Shown here: positions 46,000 to 55,134 of the stretch, one piece after another | Position numbering within the stretch: position 1 is the first letter of the stretch | Layout: every line of letters begins with the position of its first letter | Assembly (NCBI RefSeq): GCF_001698225.1 | Contig: NZ_CP016594.1 | Location: 4,588,001-4,652,000, forward strand | Source: Gordonia terrae | GTDB taxonomy: Bacteria > Actinomycetota > Actinomycetes > Mycobacteriales > Mycobacteriaceae | DNA: 64,000 nucleotides | Direction: 5' to 3' | Program-made: the position numbers and the translations under genes | Notes under the pieces: model-generated | Seen by the model: only the letters and a program-made list of their open reading frames with translations | What the model was told of the DNA's origin: nothing | Databases searched by the model: none

Positions 46000-46785
46000 G
46001 TGCCGATCACCACGACACGTTCCGATTCCGGGATCGTGACGGTCACCGTCGACTATCCGCCGGTCAACGCGCTGCCATCGGCCGCGTGGTTCGAACTCGG
46101 CGACGCCATCACCGCCGCCGGAGCGGACCCGACCACGCATGTGGTGGTACTGCGAGCAGAGGGGCGCGGCTTCAATGCCGGCGTCGACATCAAGGAGATG
46201 CAGGCGACCGACGGCTTCGACGCCCTGATCGGCGCCAACCGCGGATGCGCCGCCGCGTTCAGCGCGGTCTACGACTGCGCGGTCCCCGTCGTCGTCGCCG
46301 TGAACGGATTCTGCGTGGGCGGCGGCATCGGACTCGTCGGGAACGCCGACGTCATCGTGGCCTCCGACGACGCCGTCTTCGGACTGCCCGAGGTCGACCG
46401 CGGGGCCCTCGGCGCGGCAACGCATCTCGCACGACTCGTGCCCCAGCACATGATGCGGACCCTATACTTCACCGCTAAGAACGTCACCGCCCAGCAACTC
46501 GAGCATTTCGGGTCGGTGTACCGGGTCGTGCCGCGCGAGGAGCTGCTCGACGCGGCCCTCGAGATCGCGGAGGCCATCGCCGCCAAGGACACTCGGGTGA
46601 TCCGCGCAGCGAAGGAAGCGATCAACAACATCGACCCGATCGACGTCAAGGCGAGTTACCGCCTCGAGCAGGGTTACACCTTCGAGTTGAACCTGGCCGG
46701 CGTCGCCGACGAGCACCGCGACGCGTTCGTCTCGACCGGCAAGCCACTCGCCGCGAATTCGGCTTCGGATGGAGGACGCGCCTGA
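46000..46785 (+). CDS. echA20: Ring-D CoA hydrolase EchA20
   Basis: 261 residues from GTG 46000, with AGGAG upstream; ATG 45985 is possible. Crotonase family: AEGRGFNAGVDIKEMQ near 51-66, VNGFCVGGGIGLVGNADVI near 101-119. Equivalent of Rv3550. Known: EchA20 hydrolyses the ring D of HIEC-CoA. It leads the echA20-ipdA-ipdB-ipdC operon, with overlapping junctions throughout. Confidence 0.92.
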   Translation: MPITTTRSDSGIVTVTVDYPPVNALPSAAWFELGDAITAAGADPTTHVVVLRAEGRGFNAGVDIKEMQATDGFDALIGANRGCAAAFSAVYDCAVPVVVAVNGFCVGGGIGLVGNADVIVASDDAVFGLPEVDRGALGAATHLARLVPQHMMRTLYFTAKNVTAQQLEHFGSVYRVVPREELLDAALEIAEAIAAKDTRVIRAAKEAINNIDPIDVKASYRLEQGYTFELNLAGVADEHRDAFVSTGKPLAANSASDGGRA

Positions 46786-47714
46786 TGCCCACCGACAAGA
46801 CAAGTACTTTCGACGACGTCATCGCCGAGCTGCGCGACGGGATGACCATCGGCATCGGCGGATGGGGTTCGCGCCGTAAGCCGATGGCGCTGGTGCGCGC
46901 GCTCGCCCGCTCCGACGTCAAGGACCTCACCGTGGTCACCTACGGCGGGCCCGACCTCGGGTTGTTGTGCGCCGCAGGCAAGGTACGCCGCGCGTACTAC
47001 GGCTTCGTCTCGCTCGACTCGGCGCCTTTCTACGACCCGTGGTTCGCCAAGGCCCGCACCAACGGCGAGATCGAGGTGCGCGAGATGGACGAGGGAATGG
47101 TGAAATGCGGGCTGGAAGCAGCCGCCGCGCGCGTGCCGTTCCTTCCCATCCGCGCCGGCCTGGGCTCCGACGTCCTCAATTTCTGGGAGGGTGAGTTGAA
47201 GACCGTCACCTCGCCCTATCCCGACGCCGACGGCCGCACCCAGACCCTGGTGGCGATGCCGGCACTGAAACTCGACGCCGCCTTCGTGCACCTGGATCTG
47301 GCCGACGCCCACGGCAACGCCGCCTACACCGGGGTCGACCCGTACTTCGACGATCTCTACTGCGCGGCCGCCGAGCGTCGCTACCTCGAAACAGATCAGA
47401 TCGTCTCCACGGAGGTACTGGTCAAAACCGTTCCGCATCAGCGTCTTCTGCTCAATCGGATGAACGTCGACCGGGTTGTCCACGCACCGAACGGGGCGCA
47501 CTTCACTTTGACGGGCGCCGGGAGCGGAGCGAGCGGGCCCAATGGCACAGCCGAGTACGGCCGGGATGAGAAGTTCCAGCAGTTCTATGTGGCCTCGGCC
47601 AAGGAACCCGAGACCTGGGATGCGTTCACCCGCCGGTTCCTCCAGGTCGACGAGGAAACCTACCAGCGCGAGGTCACCGCGTGGCAGGCCGAGCAGAAGG
47701 AGAACGAGCAGTGA
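46785..47714 (+). CDS. ipdA: Ring-C CoA hydrolase alpha subunit IpdA
   Basis: 309 residues, ATG 46785 sharing one base with the echA20 stop. Family I CoA-transferase alpha fold (GMTIGIGGWGSRRKP near 19-33). Glu residues at 97, 100 and 103 lie where the catalytic Glu of M. tuberculosis IpdA (Rv3551) is expected (inference). Known: IpdAB opens the last ring of COCHEA-CoA rather than transferring CoA. Confidence 0.92.
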   Translation: MPTDKTSTFDDVIAELRDGMTIGIGGWGSRRKPMALVRALARSDVKDLTVVTYGGPDLGLLCAAGKVRRAYYGFVSLDSAPFYDPWFAKARTNGEIEVREMDEGMVKCGLEAAAARVPFLPIRAGLGSDVLNFWEGELKTVTSPYPDADGRTQTLVAMPALKLDAAFVHLDLADAHGNAAYTGVDPYFDDLYCAAAERRYLETDQIVSTEVLVKTVPHQRLLLNRMNVDRVVHAPNGAHFTLTGAGSGASGPNGTAEYGRDEKFQQFYVASAKEPETWDAFTRRFLQVDEETYQREVTAWQAEQKENEQ

Positions 47715-48481
47715 GCACCGCCGAGACCCAGACGTCCACGGACGTCACGCGCGCCGAGTACTGCGTCATCTCCTGCGCCGAGATCTTCTCCGGGGCAGGC
47801 GAGATCATGGCATCGCCGATGGCGCCCACTCCCCTGCTCGGTGCCCGCCTGGCACGCCTCACCACCGAACCCGATCTGCTGATCACCGACGGTGAGGCGC
47901 TGATCCTGGCCGACACACCGCCGATCGGGAAGACCGGACCCATCGAGGGGTGGATGCCGTTCCGCAAGGTCTTCGACGTCGTCGCGTCGGGGCGACGTCA
48001 TGTGGTCATGGGCGCCAACCAGATCGACCGTCACGGCAATCAGAATCTGTCGGCCTTCGGACCGCTGCAGCACCCGACGCGCCAGATGTTCGGTGTGCGT
48101 GGAGCTCCCGGCAACACCATCAACCACCCGACGAGCTACTGGGTGCCGCGGCACACGGCACGCGTCTTCGGCGAGTCCGTCGACATCGTGTCGGGCGTCG
48201 GCTTCGACAAGGTCGATCCGGAGAACCCCGCCTTCGACGATCTGAACATCCACCGCGTCGTCACCAACCTGGGCGTCTTCGACTTCGGCGGCGCGGGCCA
48301 CACGATGCGGGCCCTGTCGCTGCATCCGGGAGTCACGGCCGACGAGGTCGCCGAGAACACCGGCTTCGAGATCGACGGCCTCGCCGATGCACCGGAAACG
48401 CGCAGGCCGACGGCAGAGGAGCTCGGCCTGATCCGGGACGTCCTCGATCCGAAGGGCGTCCGCAACAAGGAAGTCCGATGA
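47711..48481 (+). CDS. ipdB: Ring-C CoA hydrolase beta subunit IpdB
   Basis: 256 residues from GTG 47711, overlapping the ipdA stop (GTGA). CoA-transferase beta fold: RAEYCVISCAEIFSGAGEIM at the start, VMGANQIDRHGNQNLSAFG near 98-116. Equivalent of Rv3552. Works as a heterodimer with IpdA. Confidence 0.92.
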   Translation: MSTAETQTSTDVTRAEYCVISCAEIFSGAGEIMASPMAPTPLLGARLARLTTEPDLLITDGEALILADTPPIGKTGPIEGWMPFRKVFDVVASGRRHVVMGANQIDRHGNQNLSAFGPLQHPTRQMFGVRGAPGNTINHPTSYWVPRHTARVFGESVDIVSGVGFDKVDPENPAFDDLNIHRVVTNLGVFDFGGAGHTMRALSLHPGVTADEVAENTGFEIDGLADAPETRRPTAEELGLIRDVLDPKGVRNKEVR

Positions 48482-49590
48482 GCGAACCCACCGCCGCGCA
48501 TCCGAGCCCGGCACGTGCAGCCGGATTGTCGACTGCGTTCACCGAGCTCGTGGGCATCGAGTACCCGGTCGTGCAGACCGGGATGGGCTGGGTGTCCGGG
48601 CCCTCGTTGACCTCGGCGACCTCGAACGCCGGCGGGTTGGGAATCCTGGCGTCGGCGACGATGACCTTCGCCGAACTCGAGACCGCGATCGTGAAGACGA
48701 AGACGCTGACCGACAAGCCGTTCGGCGTGAACATGCGCGCCGACGCGACCGACGCCCCGGAGCGGATCGACCTGCTGATCCGCGAGCGTGTGAAGGTCGC
48801 GTCCTTCGCGCTGGCACCCAAACCGGAACTCATCGCCAAGCTGAAGGACAACGGGATCGTCGTCATCCCGTCGATCGGTGCGGCCAAGCACGCCGTGAAA
48901 GTCGCGTCGTGGGGTGCCGACGCGGTGATCGTGCAGGGCGGCGAAGGTGGCGGCCACACCGGACCCGTCGCGACGACGCTGCTCTTGCCGTCGGTACTGG
49001 ACGCGTTGTCGGCAAAAGGCATCGACATGCCGGTGGTCGCCGCCGGCGGCTTCTTCGACGGCCGCGGGCTCGCCGCGGCGCTGGCCTATGGCGCCCAGGG
49101 CGTCGCGATGGGCACGCGCTTTCTGCTCACCTCCGACAGTGCCGTGCCCGACTCGGTCAAACAGGAGTACCTCGGACGCGGACTCGGCGACACCGTCGTG
49201 TCGGTGAAGGTCGACGGCATGCCGCATCGCGTCTTGCGTACCCCGCTGGTGGAGGCGCTCGAAAGCGGAAGCCCGGTCAAGGCGCTCGTCGCCGCGGCGC
49301 GCAACGCCAACGAGTTCAAACAGATGACCGGCATGCGCTGGACGACGATGCTCAAAGACGGTCGCACGATGAAGAAGTCGGGCGAACGAACGTGGCAGCA
49401 GGTCATCATGGCCGGCAACACCCCGATGCTGCTCAAGGCCGGCCTCGTCGAGGGCGACACCCGCGCCGGGGTACTCGCCTCCGGCCAGGTGGTCGGGATG
49501 ATCGACGACCTGCCGAGCTGTGACGAGCTGATCCAGTCGATCATGACCCAGGCGCACGAACGGTTGAAGACACTCGGATCGTTGGGTTAA
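48478..49590 (+). CDS. ipdC: Flavoprotein IpdC
   Basis: 370 residues from ATG 48478 (ATGA with ipdB). NMO-type FMN TIM barrel: PVVQTGMGWVSGPSLTSATS near 23-42, VIVQGGEGGGHTGPVA near 151-166, PVVAAGGFFDGRGL near 184-197. Equivalent of Rv3553. Known: IpdC acts on 5-OH-HIC-CoA, giving the double bond of HIEC-CoA, the substrate of EchA20. Paralogue of the flavoprotein beside fadD19. Confidence 0.9.
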   Translation: MSEPTAAHPSPARAAGLSTAFTELVGIEYPVVQTGMGWVSGPSLTSATSNAGGLGILASATMTFAELETAIVKTKTLTDKPFGVNMRADATDAPERIDLLIRERVKVASFALAPKPELIAKLKDNGIVVIPSIGAAKHAVKVASWGADAVIVQGGEGGGHTGPVATTLLLPSVLDALSAKGIDMPVVAAGGFFDGRGLAAALAYGAQGVAMGTRFLLTSDSAVPDSVKQEYLGRGLGDTVVSVKVDGMPHRVLRTPLVEALESGSPVKALVAAARNANEFKQMTGMRWTTMLKDGRTMKKSGERTWQQVIMAGNTPMLLKAGLVEGDTRAGVLASGQVVGMIDDLPSCDELIQSIMTQAHERLKTLGSLG

Positions 49591-49600
49591 GGCGCAGCGC

Positions 49601-49712
49601 CCGGAGCTTGCGGAGGGCCGCCACCCCCGCCCCCTGAGGAGGCCCGGAGCTTGCGGAGGGCCGCCACCCCCGCCCCCTGAGGAGGCCCGGAGCTTGCGGA
49701 GGGCCGTCACGA
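49601..49712. repeat. 43-bp tandem repeat after ipdC
   Basis: Units begin at 49601, 49644 and 49687, an exact 43-base period. Each begins CCGGAGCTTGCGGAGGGCCG; the first two continue with CACCCCCGCCCCCTGAGGAGG and the third changes to TCACGAAGGGTCC, which joins the dispersed repeat family. Fills the space between ipdC and the ABC ATPase gene. Confidence 0.85.
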
Positions 49713-49734
49713 AGGGTCCGGTAGGTTCGCAAGC

Positions 49735-50538
49735 GTGTCTACCCCGGATGTCTTGCGCCTGGATTCGGTCGGTTTCGTGCGGCAGTCCCGCGCGATCCTC
49801 ACCGACATCGACCTCACCATCCGGGCCGGCGAGCGATGGGCGCTCATCGGCCCGAACGGTGCGGGCAAATCGACGATCCTGAGCCTGTGTGGCGCCGAAC
49901 AACATCCGACGTCCGGAACGGTCCATGTCCTCGGACATCAGCTGGGGCGGGTCGAGATACGACAACTGCGCGAGTCCATCGGCCACGTGAACCCGCGGCA
50001 TCCGCTGCGATCACCGCTGACCATCCGCGAGGTCGTGCTGACCGGTGCGACCGGCACGACCGAGTTGATGGACCACCGGAAACCCGCACCGGAGACACTC
50101 GTCCGCGCCGACGAGCTGATCGAGATGCTCGGCCTGAGCGCTCTCGCGTCGGCGCCGTGGACCAACCTGTCACAGGGCGAACGCGGCCGGACGCTGATTG
50201 CCCGCGCGCTGCTGTCCGACCCGCGGCTCCTGTTGCTCGACGAGCCGTCGACCGGCCTCGATGTGGCCGCGCGCGAGCGACTTCTGCAGACCGTCGACCG
50301 GTTGCACCGCACGCACCCGGACCTCGCGACCGTGCTCGTCACCCACCACCTCGAGGAACTGCCCGAGACGACCACGCATGCTGTATTGGTGACCGGAGGT
50401 CGGATCCTCGCCGCCGGCCCCGTCGACGAGGTCCTGACCACCGAGTTGGTGACGGAGTGCTTCGACTACCCCATCGAGATCGCGCACCAGGAGGGCCGGT
50501 GGTCGGCGCGGGGTGTCACTGCCTCTGCCCCTTCGTGA
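49735..50538 (+). CDS. ABC transporter ATP-binding protein
   Basis: 267 residues from GTG 49735. Walker A GPNGAGKST near 39-47, signature LSQGERGR near 145-152, Walker B LLLLDEPSTG near 167-176 and H-loop THHLEE. Closest in type to ModF/YlmA-like ATPases. No permease gene is next to it. Its target is not clear; it may serve an iron or small-molecule importer encoded elsewhere. Confidence 0.85.
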   Translation: MSTPDVLRLDSVGFVRQSRAILTDIDLTIRAGERWALIGPNGAGKSTILSLCGAEQHPTSGTVHVLGHQLGRVEIRQLRESIGHVNPRHPLRSPLTIREVVLTGATGTTELMDHRKPAPETLVRADELIEMLGLSALASAPWTNLSQGERGRTLIARALLSDPRLLLLDEPSTGLDVAARERLLQTVDRLHRTHPDLATVLVTHHLEELPETTTHAVLVTGGRILAAGPVDEVLTTELVTECFDYPIEIAHQEGRWSARGVTASAPS

Positions 50539-50568
50539 CGGCCCGCCGCACGCTCCGAGCCACCCTTG

Positions 50569-50667
50569 CTCCCTGAGGTGCGAGCGCAGCGAGCCACGAA
50601 GGGCATGGTGACGCACCTCGACGCGCCCTTCGTGGTTCGTCGCTATCGCTCCTCACACCTCAGGGAG
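50569..50667. repeat. Dispersed palindromic repeat, full inverted copy
   Basis: CTCCCTGAGGTGCGAG...CCACGAAGGGC on the left pairs imperfectly with GCCCTTCGTGGTTCGTCG...CACCTCAGGGAG on the right. Between the convergent ABC ATPase and the ABC exporter-fold gene, where it could stop both. Confidence 0.8.
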
Positions 50668-50701
50668 CATGGGGACGCTCGCGCCTCAGGGGGCAAAGGA
50701 A

Positions 50702-52438
50702 CTACGCCGACGGTGTCAGCGTCCAGCCGGCAGCAGCGGTGCGCTGGTTCCAGAACTCGGTGTAACGCCCGCCCCGGGTGAGCAGTTCGTCGTGCGTGCC
50801 CATGTCGTCGACACCGCCCTGATCGTCGAGGACGACGATCTGGTCGGCGGCGATCACGGTCGAGAGCTTGTGCGCGATGACCAGTACCGTGCTCTGGTCG
50901 GCGAGGCAGCGGATCGACTCGGCGACGTGCGATTCGTTCTCGGGATCGAGAGCACTGGTCGCCTCGTCGAAGAGCACGATCGGGGCGTCTTTGAGCAACG
51001 CGCGGGCGATCGAGACCCGTTGCCGCTCACCGCCGGACAGCGCCGAACCGCCCTCACCGACGACTGTGTGCCAGCCATCGGGCAGCCGGTCGACGATCGA
51101 GGTGACGCCCGCTGTCTCGGCCGCGGCGCGGATCTCGTCGTCGGAAGCATCGGGGCGGCCCAGTTTGATGTTCTCCCACAACGTGTCGTCGAAGAGGTAG
51201 ACGTCCTGGAACACCTGGGACAGCTGGCCCATGAGCGCACCGGTCTCCTGCTCCCGCACGTCGACGCCACCGACCTTCACGACGCCGCCGTCGACGTCGT
51301 AGAACCGGGCGATGAGGCGGAAGATGGTCGACTTTCCCGATCCGGAGGGACCGACGAGCGCCGTCATCGTGCCCGGACGAGCCCGAAGCGACACGTCGCG
51401 CAGGACCTGCGTGCCGGTCTCGTATCCGAATGCCACACCGTCGAGTTCGACGGCGCCCGGCTCGGTGATCGGCGTCGGCCGCTCGGGCGCGGGCATCCGG
51501 TCGGTGTCGAGCACACCGGTGATGCGATTGATCTCGTCGGTGGACATGCGCAGCGTCGAACCGAGTTCGGCGAGTTCGCCGATCGGCCCGAAGAAGCGCG
51601 CCGCGAGCCCGAATACTGCGATCAGCAGCGCCGGTTCGATGTGACCCGCCACGGCCAGCCACGCGCCGAGGGCGAGCACGGCACTGAAGACAACCTGCAC
51701 CGACAACCCGTTCAGCAGGATGCCGAGGATCGAGCGCCAGAGCATCGACTTGCCCACGCGGGCTTGCCGGCCGAGCGCGTCGGCGAGCGGCTTGTGCGCG
51801 GAGTCCGAATCACCGAAGGCGCGCAGCACCGCCTGGCAGCGGGCGAACTCCAGCACCCGGTTGTTGACCTTGACGGCCTCGGCACGCTTGCGCCCCTCGG
51901 ACTTCGCGAGGAACGAGCTCGACAGCTTGCCGACGTACATCAGGAGCAGTGTCCCGACGACCATGAGAAGACCGATGCGCCAGTCGAAGAAGCAGATGCC
52001 GATGACGACCACCACGGAGCTGACCGTGTTGACCACGACCGGGGTGATGTAGTGCGCCCCGGTGCTGCCGACGAACATCGTTCCCTTGACCGCGATCTGG
52101 GAGACGTCGCCGACCCGGTCGCGGGTGAACCAGCCGAGCGGCAGCGTCACCATGTGATCGCCGAGGCGGTGATGCAGCATGCGCATCGCGTAGAGGGCCA
52201 TCGTCATGCCCTTGAGCGACTGGACGTACGCGCTCACCGCGCAGATGACGACGAGCACGGCCAATGGCCACAACCACTGTGCAGCGGCGGACAGATCACC
52301 GGTCAGCAGGTGTTCGACGATCGGGACAAGGGTGAGCATCGCCAACCCCTGCGCGATGCCGTAGACGACCACCCAGGTCAGGAAGACGACCATGCGGGCA
52401 CGTTCGGAACCCAGGATCGTGTAGAAACCGCGGATCAT
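50702..52438 (-). CDS. ABC exporter-fold half-transporter, IrtB/YbtQ-like
   Basis: 578 residues. Six membrane helices (about 1-310), then an ATPase with Walker A GPSGSGKST near 363, signature LSGGERQR near 466 and VIAHKLS H-loop. The start overlaps the previous gene's stop in ATGA. Family knowledge: such exporter-fold pairs import ferric siderophores in IrtAB and YbtPQ. The role here is inferred from fold, pairing and the iron-box-like site upstream. Confidence 0.8.
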   Translation of the reverse strand: MIRGFYTILGSERARMVVFLTWVVVYGIAQGLAMLTLVPIVEHLLTGDLSAAAQWLWPLAVLVVICAVSAYVQSLKGMTMALYAMRMLHHRLGDHMVTLPLGWFTRDRVGDVSQIAVKGTMFVGSTGAHYITPVVVNTVSSVVVVIGICFFDWRIGLLMVVGTLLLMYVGKLSSSFLAKSEGRKRAEAVKVNNRVLEFARCQAVLRAFGDSDSAHKPLADALGRQARVGKSMLWRSILGILLNGLSVQVVFSAVLALGAWLAVAGHIEPALLIAVFGLAARFFGPIGELAELGSTLRMSTDEINRITGVLDTDRMPAPERPTPITEPGAVELDGVAFGYETGTQVLRDVSLRARPGTMTALVGPSGSGKSTIFRLIARFYDVDGGVVKVGGVDVREQETGALMGQLSQVFQDVYLFDDTLWENIKLGRPDASDDEIRAAAETAGVTSIVDRLPDGWHTVVGEGGSALSGGERQRVSIARALLKDAPIVLFDEATSALDPENESHVAESIRCLADQSTVLVIAHKLSTVIAADQIVVLDDQGGVDDMGTHDELLTRGGRYTEFWNQRTAAAGWTLTPSA

Positions 52439-54339
52439 CGTGCCACCTCGCTGCTCGCGACCGCGCCGCGCGCGATCTCCTCATCCTGTCGGGTGGTCCC
52501 GGCCTCGTAGGCGGCCCACATCGACGCATACAGCCCGCCGCGGGCGACCAATTCGTCCTGCCGGCCCTGTTCGACGACCCGGCCCCGATCGAGGACGACG
52601 ATGTTGTCCGCGTGCGTGATCGAGCCGAGCCGGTGGGCGATAACGAGCACGGTTCGCCCGACCATCAGAGTGCCGATGGCCTGCTGGATCTGCGCCTCCG
52701 ACTCTGGATCGGCGAAGGCGGTCGCCTCGTCGAGGACGAGGATCGGCGTGTCTGCGAGCAGTGCCCGCGCGATCGAGACGCGTTGCGCCTCACCGCCGGA
52801 GAAGTGTGCGCCATCGCCGACCACGGTGTCGTAGCCGTCGGGTAGCTCCAGGATGCGGTCGTGGATCTGCGCGGCACGGGCGGCGTCGTAGACCTGCTCG
52901 TCGCTCGCGTCCGGACGGCCGAGCCGAATGTTGTCGCGCACCGACATCGTCAACAGCTGCACGTCCTGCAGCACGAAACCGACATGGCGGTAGAGCTCGG
53001 TGGCGGCGATGTCCCGTACGTCCACCCCACCGATGCGGACCGCGCCGGAATCGGGATCGCCGAAGCGGGGCAACAGCGTCGCGAGCGTCGACTTCCCGCT
53101 CCCGGACGGCCCGACGAGCGCGGTCACGGTGCCTTCGGCCAGTTCGACGCTGACGTCGTCGAGCGCCTTCACCCCGGACGGCACGCCGAGACGCGGCGGG
53201 TAGGTGAAGTGCACGTTCTCGATCCGCACGTCGTGTCCGGCGGGCACCTGCGGGTTGTCCGGGACGTCGAGTTCGGGCTCGGCGAGCAGCGCGGCGATAC
53301 GCAGCGCCGCGGCCGAGGCCTGCTGACGGGTGTGGACCGCGGTGGACACGGTGAGCAGCGCAGTGGGCAGCACCATCGCGATCAGCGTCGAGCCGACGAG
53401 TTCGATGGGCTGGACCCACCCGCTGTCGACCAGCCAGTACCCGACCCCGAGGTTGACCAGCAGGATCAGGGGCGCGCTGATCAGGACGGTGGTGACCGCC
53501 TGAACGCGCAGCATCGGCCCCATGTAGCCGGCGAAGTCGTCGTTGAACTCGTCGGCGGCATCGACAAAACGCCGGTGGGCCTTGCCCGTCTGCCCGAACG
53601 TCTTCACCACGGCGACACCCGAGATGAACTCGACGATGGTGGCACTGATCCGCGCGACACCCTTGTCCATCTTCTCCATCTCGGTCGTGAGGTCGCGAGC
53701 CATGTAGGAGTAGGTCAGGGCATACAGCGGCACGGTGGCGACGGCCAGGAGCCCGAGTCGCCAGTCCAGGTAGAAGCAGTAGATCAGCGCGAAGATCGGC
53801 GAGAGCATCGCGGCCGTCGCCTCGACCGTGGCATGGGCGACCAGGTAGTGCAGATCTGCGACGTCGTTCTGCACGGACTTGCGGACCGCACCGGAGCTGG
53901 TGCGGCTGAACCAGCCCAGCGGGAGCCGACCGAGCTTGTCCGCGATGCGGATTCGAAGTTGTGCCTGGAGGTCGAGATCGGCGAAGTGGGTGATCGCGAG
54001 CGCGAGGAAGCTGAAGGCCGCGCGTGCGCCGAGTCCCGCGACGACCAGCCACACGACCAACCACACGCGACCCGAATCGACCGGCCCGGGTTCGAGCAGG
54101 ATGCGTCCGAGTTCGACGATCCCGATGAACGGCACCACCGTTGCCGCGGAGGCGAAGACCTGGACGAACTGGGCGAGGAGCGTGCGCTTCTTCACCGGGG
54201 CCAGGATGTCGGCGAGGGCAGCGGCTTTCGCCTTGGACTCGGATCGGGCCTGGGCGCGCGCGGCTTTCGGACCGTCGGGTCCGGCGTCGACGTCGGACAC
54301 TGGTGCAGGCGCGGCCACATCGGTTCCGCCAATTGTCAT
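52435..54339 (-). CDS. ABC exporter-fold half-transporter, IrtA/YbtP-like without reductase domain
   Basis: 634 residues. A polar N-terminus of about 45 residues (Ala/Lys-rich), six membrane helices, Walker A GPSGSGKST near 411, signature FSGGEAQR near 513. The N-terminal SIP-type ferric reductase of mycobacterial IrtA is absent, so it is closer to YbtP in layout. Transcribed with the next gene. The iron-box-like site stands 28 bases upstream of its ATG. Confidence 0.8.
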   Translation of the reverse strand: MTIGGTDVAAPAPVSDVDAGPDGPKAARAQARSESKAKAAALADILAPVKKRTLLAQFVQVFASAATVVPFIGIVELGRILLEPGPVDSGRVWLVVWLVVAGLGARAAFSFLALAITHFADLDLQAQLRIRIADKLGRLPLGWFSRTSSGAVRKSVQNDVADLHYLVAHATVEATAAMLSPIFALIYCFYLDWRLGLLAVATVPLYALTYSYMARDLTTEMEKMDKGVARISATIVEFISGVAVVKTFGQTGKAHRRFVDAADEFNDDFAGYMGPMLRVQAVTTVLISAPLILLVNLGVGYWLVDSGWVQPIELVGSTLIAMVLPTALLTVSTAVHTRQQASAAALRIAALLAEPELDVPDNPQVPAGHDVRIENVHFTYPPRLGVPSGVKALDDVSVELAEGTVTALVGPSGSGKSTLATLLPRFGDPDSGAVRIGGVDVRDIAATELYRHVGFVLQDVQLLTMSVRDNIRLGRPDASDEQVYDAARAAQIHDRILELPDGYDTVVGDGAHFSGGEAQRVSIARALLADTPILVLDEATAFADPESEAQIQQAIGTLMVGRTVLVIAHRLGSITHADNIVVLDRGRVVEQGRQDELVARGGLYASMWAAYEAGTTRQDEEIARGAVASSEVAR

Positions 54340-54366
54340 ATGCGCACAATAACGGCCGGACGCTGG

Positions 54367-54385
54367 GAAAGGAAAGCTAACCTAA
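54367..54385 (-). promoter_or_regulatory. IdeR/DtxR-type iron box (partial match)
   Basis: On the minus strand TTAGGTTAGCTTTCCTTTC: the left half TTAGGTTAGC is exact, the right half is poor (about 13 of 19 positions). Upstream of the ABC pair. Iron repression is inferred. Confidence 0.6.
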
Positions 54386-54400
54386 CTTCGACGTGCGTGG

Positions 54401-55054
54401 TCAGCGCGGCAGGATGCCGTCGAGGACAACCGACAAGTACTGGTCGGCGATCGAATCGACCGACATCGAGCCGCCGGGCCGGTACCACCGCACGGCAACC
54501 CACACTGTGTCGCGCATGAACCGGTAGACCAGTTCGACGTCGAGATCGGCGCGGAACTCCCCGTTCTCGACGCCGCGTTGCAGCACCGACTGCCACAGCC
54601 GGCGGAACTCGACGTTCAGCTCGGAGATGTAGGCGAAGCGTTCCTGACTCGAAAGTCGCTTCGCCTCGTCCTGGTAGATCGCGACCGCATTGCGTTCGGC
54701 GTCGATGGACTCGAACGACGCGATGACGAGACCGCGCAACGTCTCGGTCGCCGACTTGCTCGACGCCGCGATCTCCCGGTAGCGGGCGAACAGGTCGTCG
54801 AGGAAGCCACGCAGGATCTCGTCGACCATCGACTCCTTGGAGTCGAAGTGGTGATAGAGGCTGCCGGACAAGATGCCGGCCGCATCGGCGATGTCTCGGA
54901 CCGTGGTCGACCGAAGGCCCTGCTCGGCGAACATCTGCCCGGCCGTCGCCAGCAGCTCGTCCCGACGTGACGAACGCGCCGGAGCGTCGGCCGTACTCGC
55001 AGCGGTCCGGCCGTTCGCGTCGATCCTGGTCTGACCTCGTGGTGACAAGCGCAT
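54401..55054 (-). CDS. kstR2: TetR-family repressor KstR2
   Basis: Up to 217 residues from ATG 55054; AGGAGG directly touches that ATG, whereas a TTG at 55048 has a 6-base spacing, so the true start may be 55048. TetR fold: RDIADAAGILSGSLYHHFDSK near 54-74 (recognition helix) and a C-terminal ligand domain with RDTVWVAVRWYRPGG near 184-198, as in Rv3557c. Known: it represses the HIP (ring C/D) genes and is released by HIP-CoA. A KstR2-type site is just upstream, so it is autoregulated. Confidence 0.93.
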   Translation of the reverse strand: MRLSPRGQTRIDANGRTAASTADAPARSSRRDELLATAGQMFAEQGLRSTTVRDIADAAGILSGSLYHHFDSKESMVDEILRGFLDDLFARYREIAASSKSATETLRGLVIASFESIDAERNAVAIYQDEAKRLSSQERFAYISELNVEFRRLWQSVLQRGVENGEFRADLDVELVYRFMRDTVWVAVRWYRPGGSMSVDSIADQYLSVVLDGILPR

Positions 55055-55081
55055 CCTCCTGAGAGAGTCTGCGCTCACCCT

Positions 55082-55097
55082 AGCAAGCGCTTGGCCG
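55082..55097. promoter_or_regulatory. KstR2-type operator upstream of kstR2
   Basis: AGCAAGCGCTTGGCCG contains GCAAG-CG-CTTG. 28 bases from the kstR2 start, after the aldehyde dehydrogenase stop. Confidence 0.75.
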
Positions 55098-55134
55098 GGA
55101 CCGTCGGACGACGATCCCGGCCAAGCGACCGATG

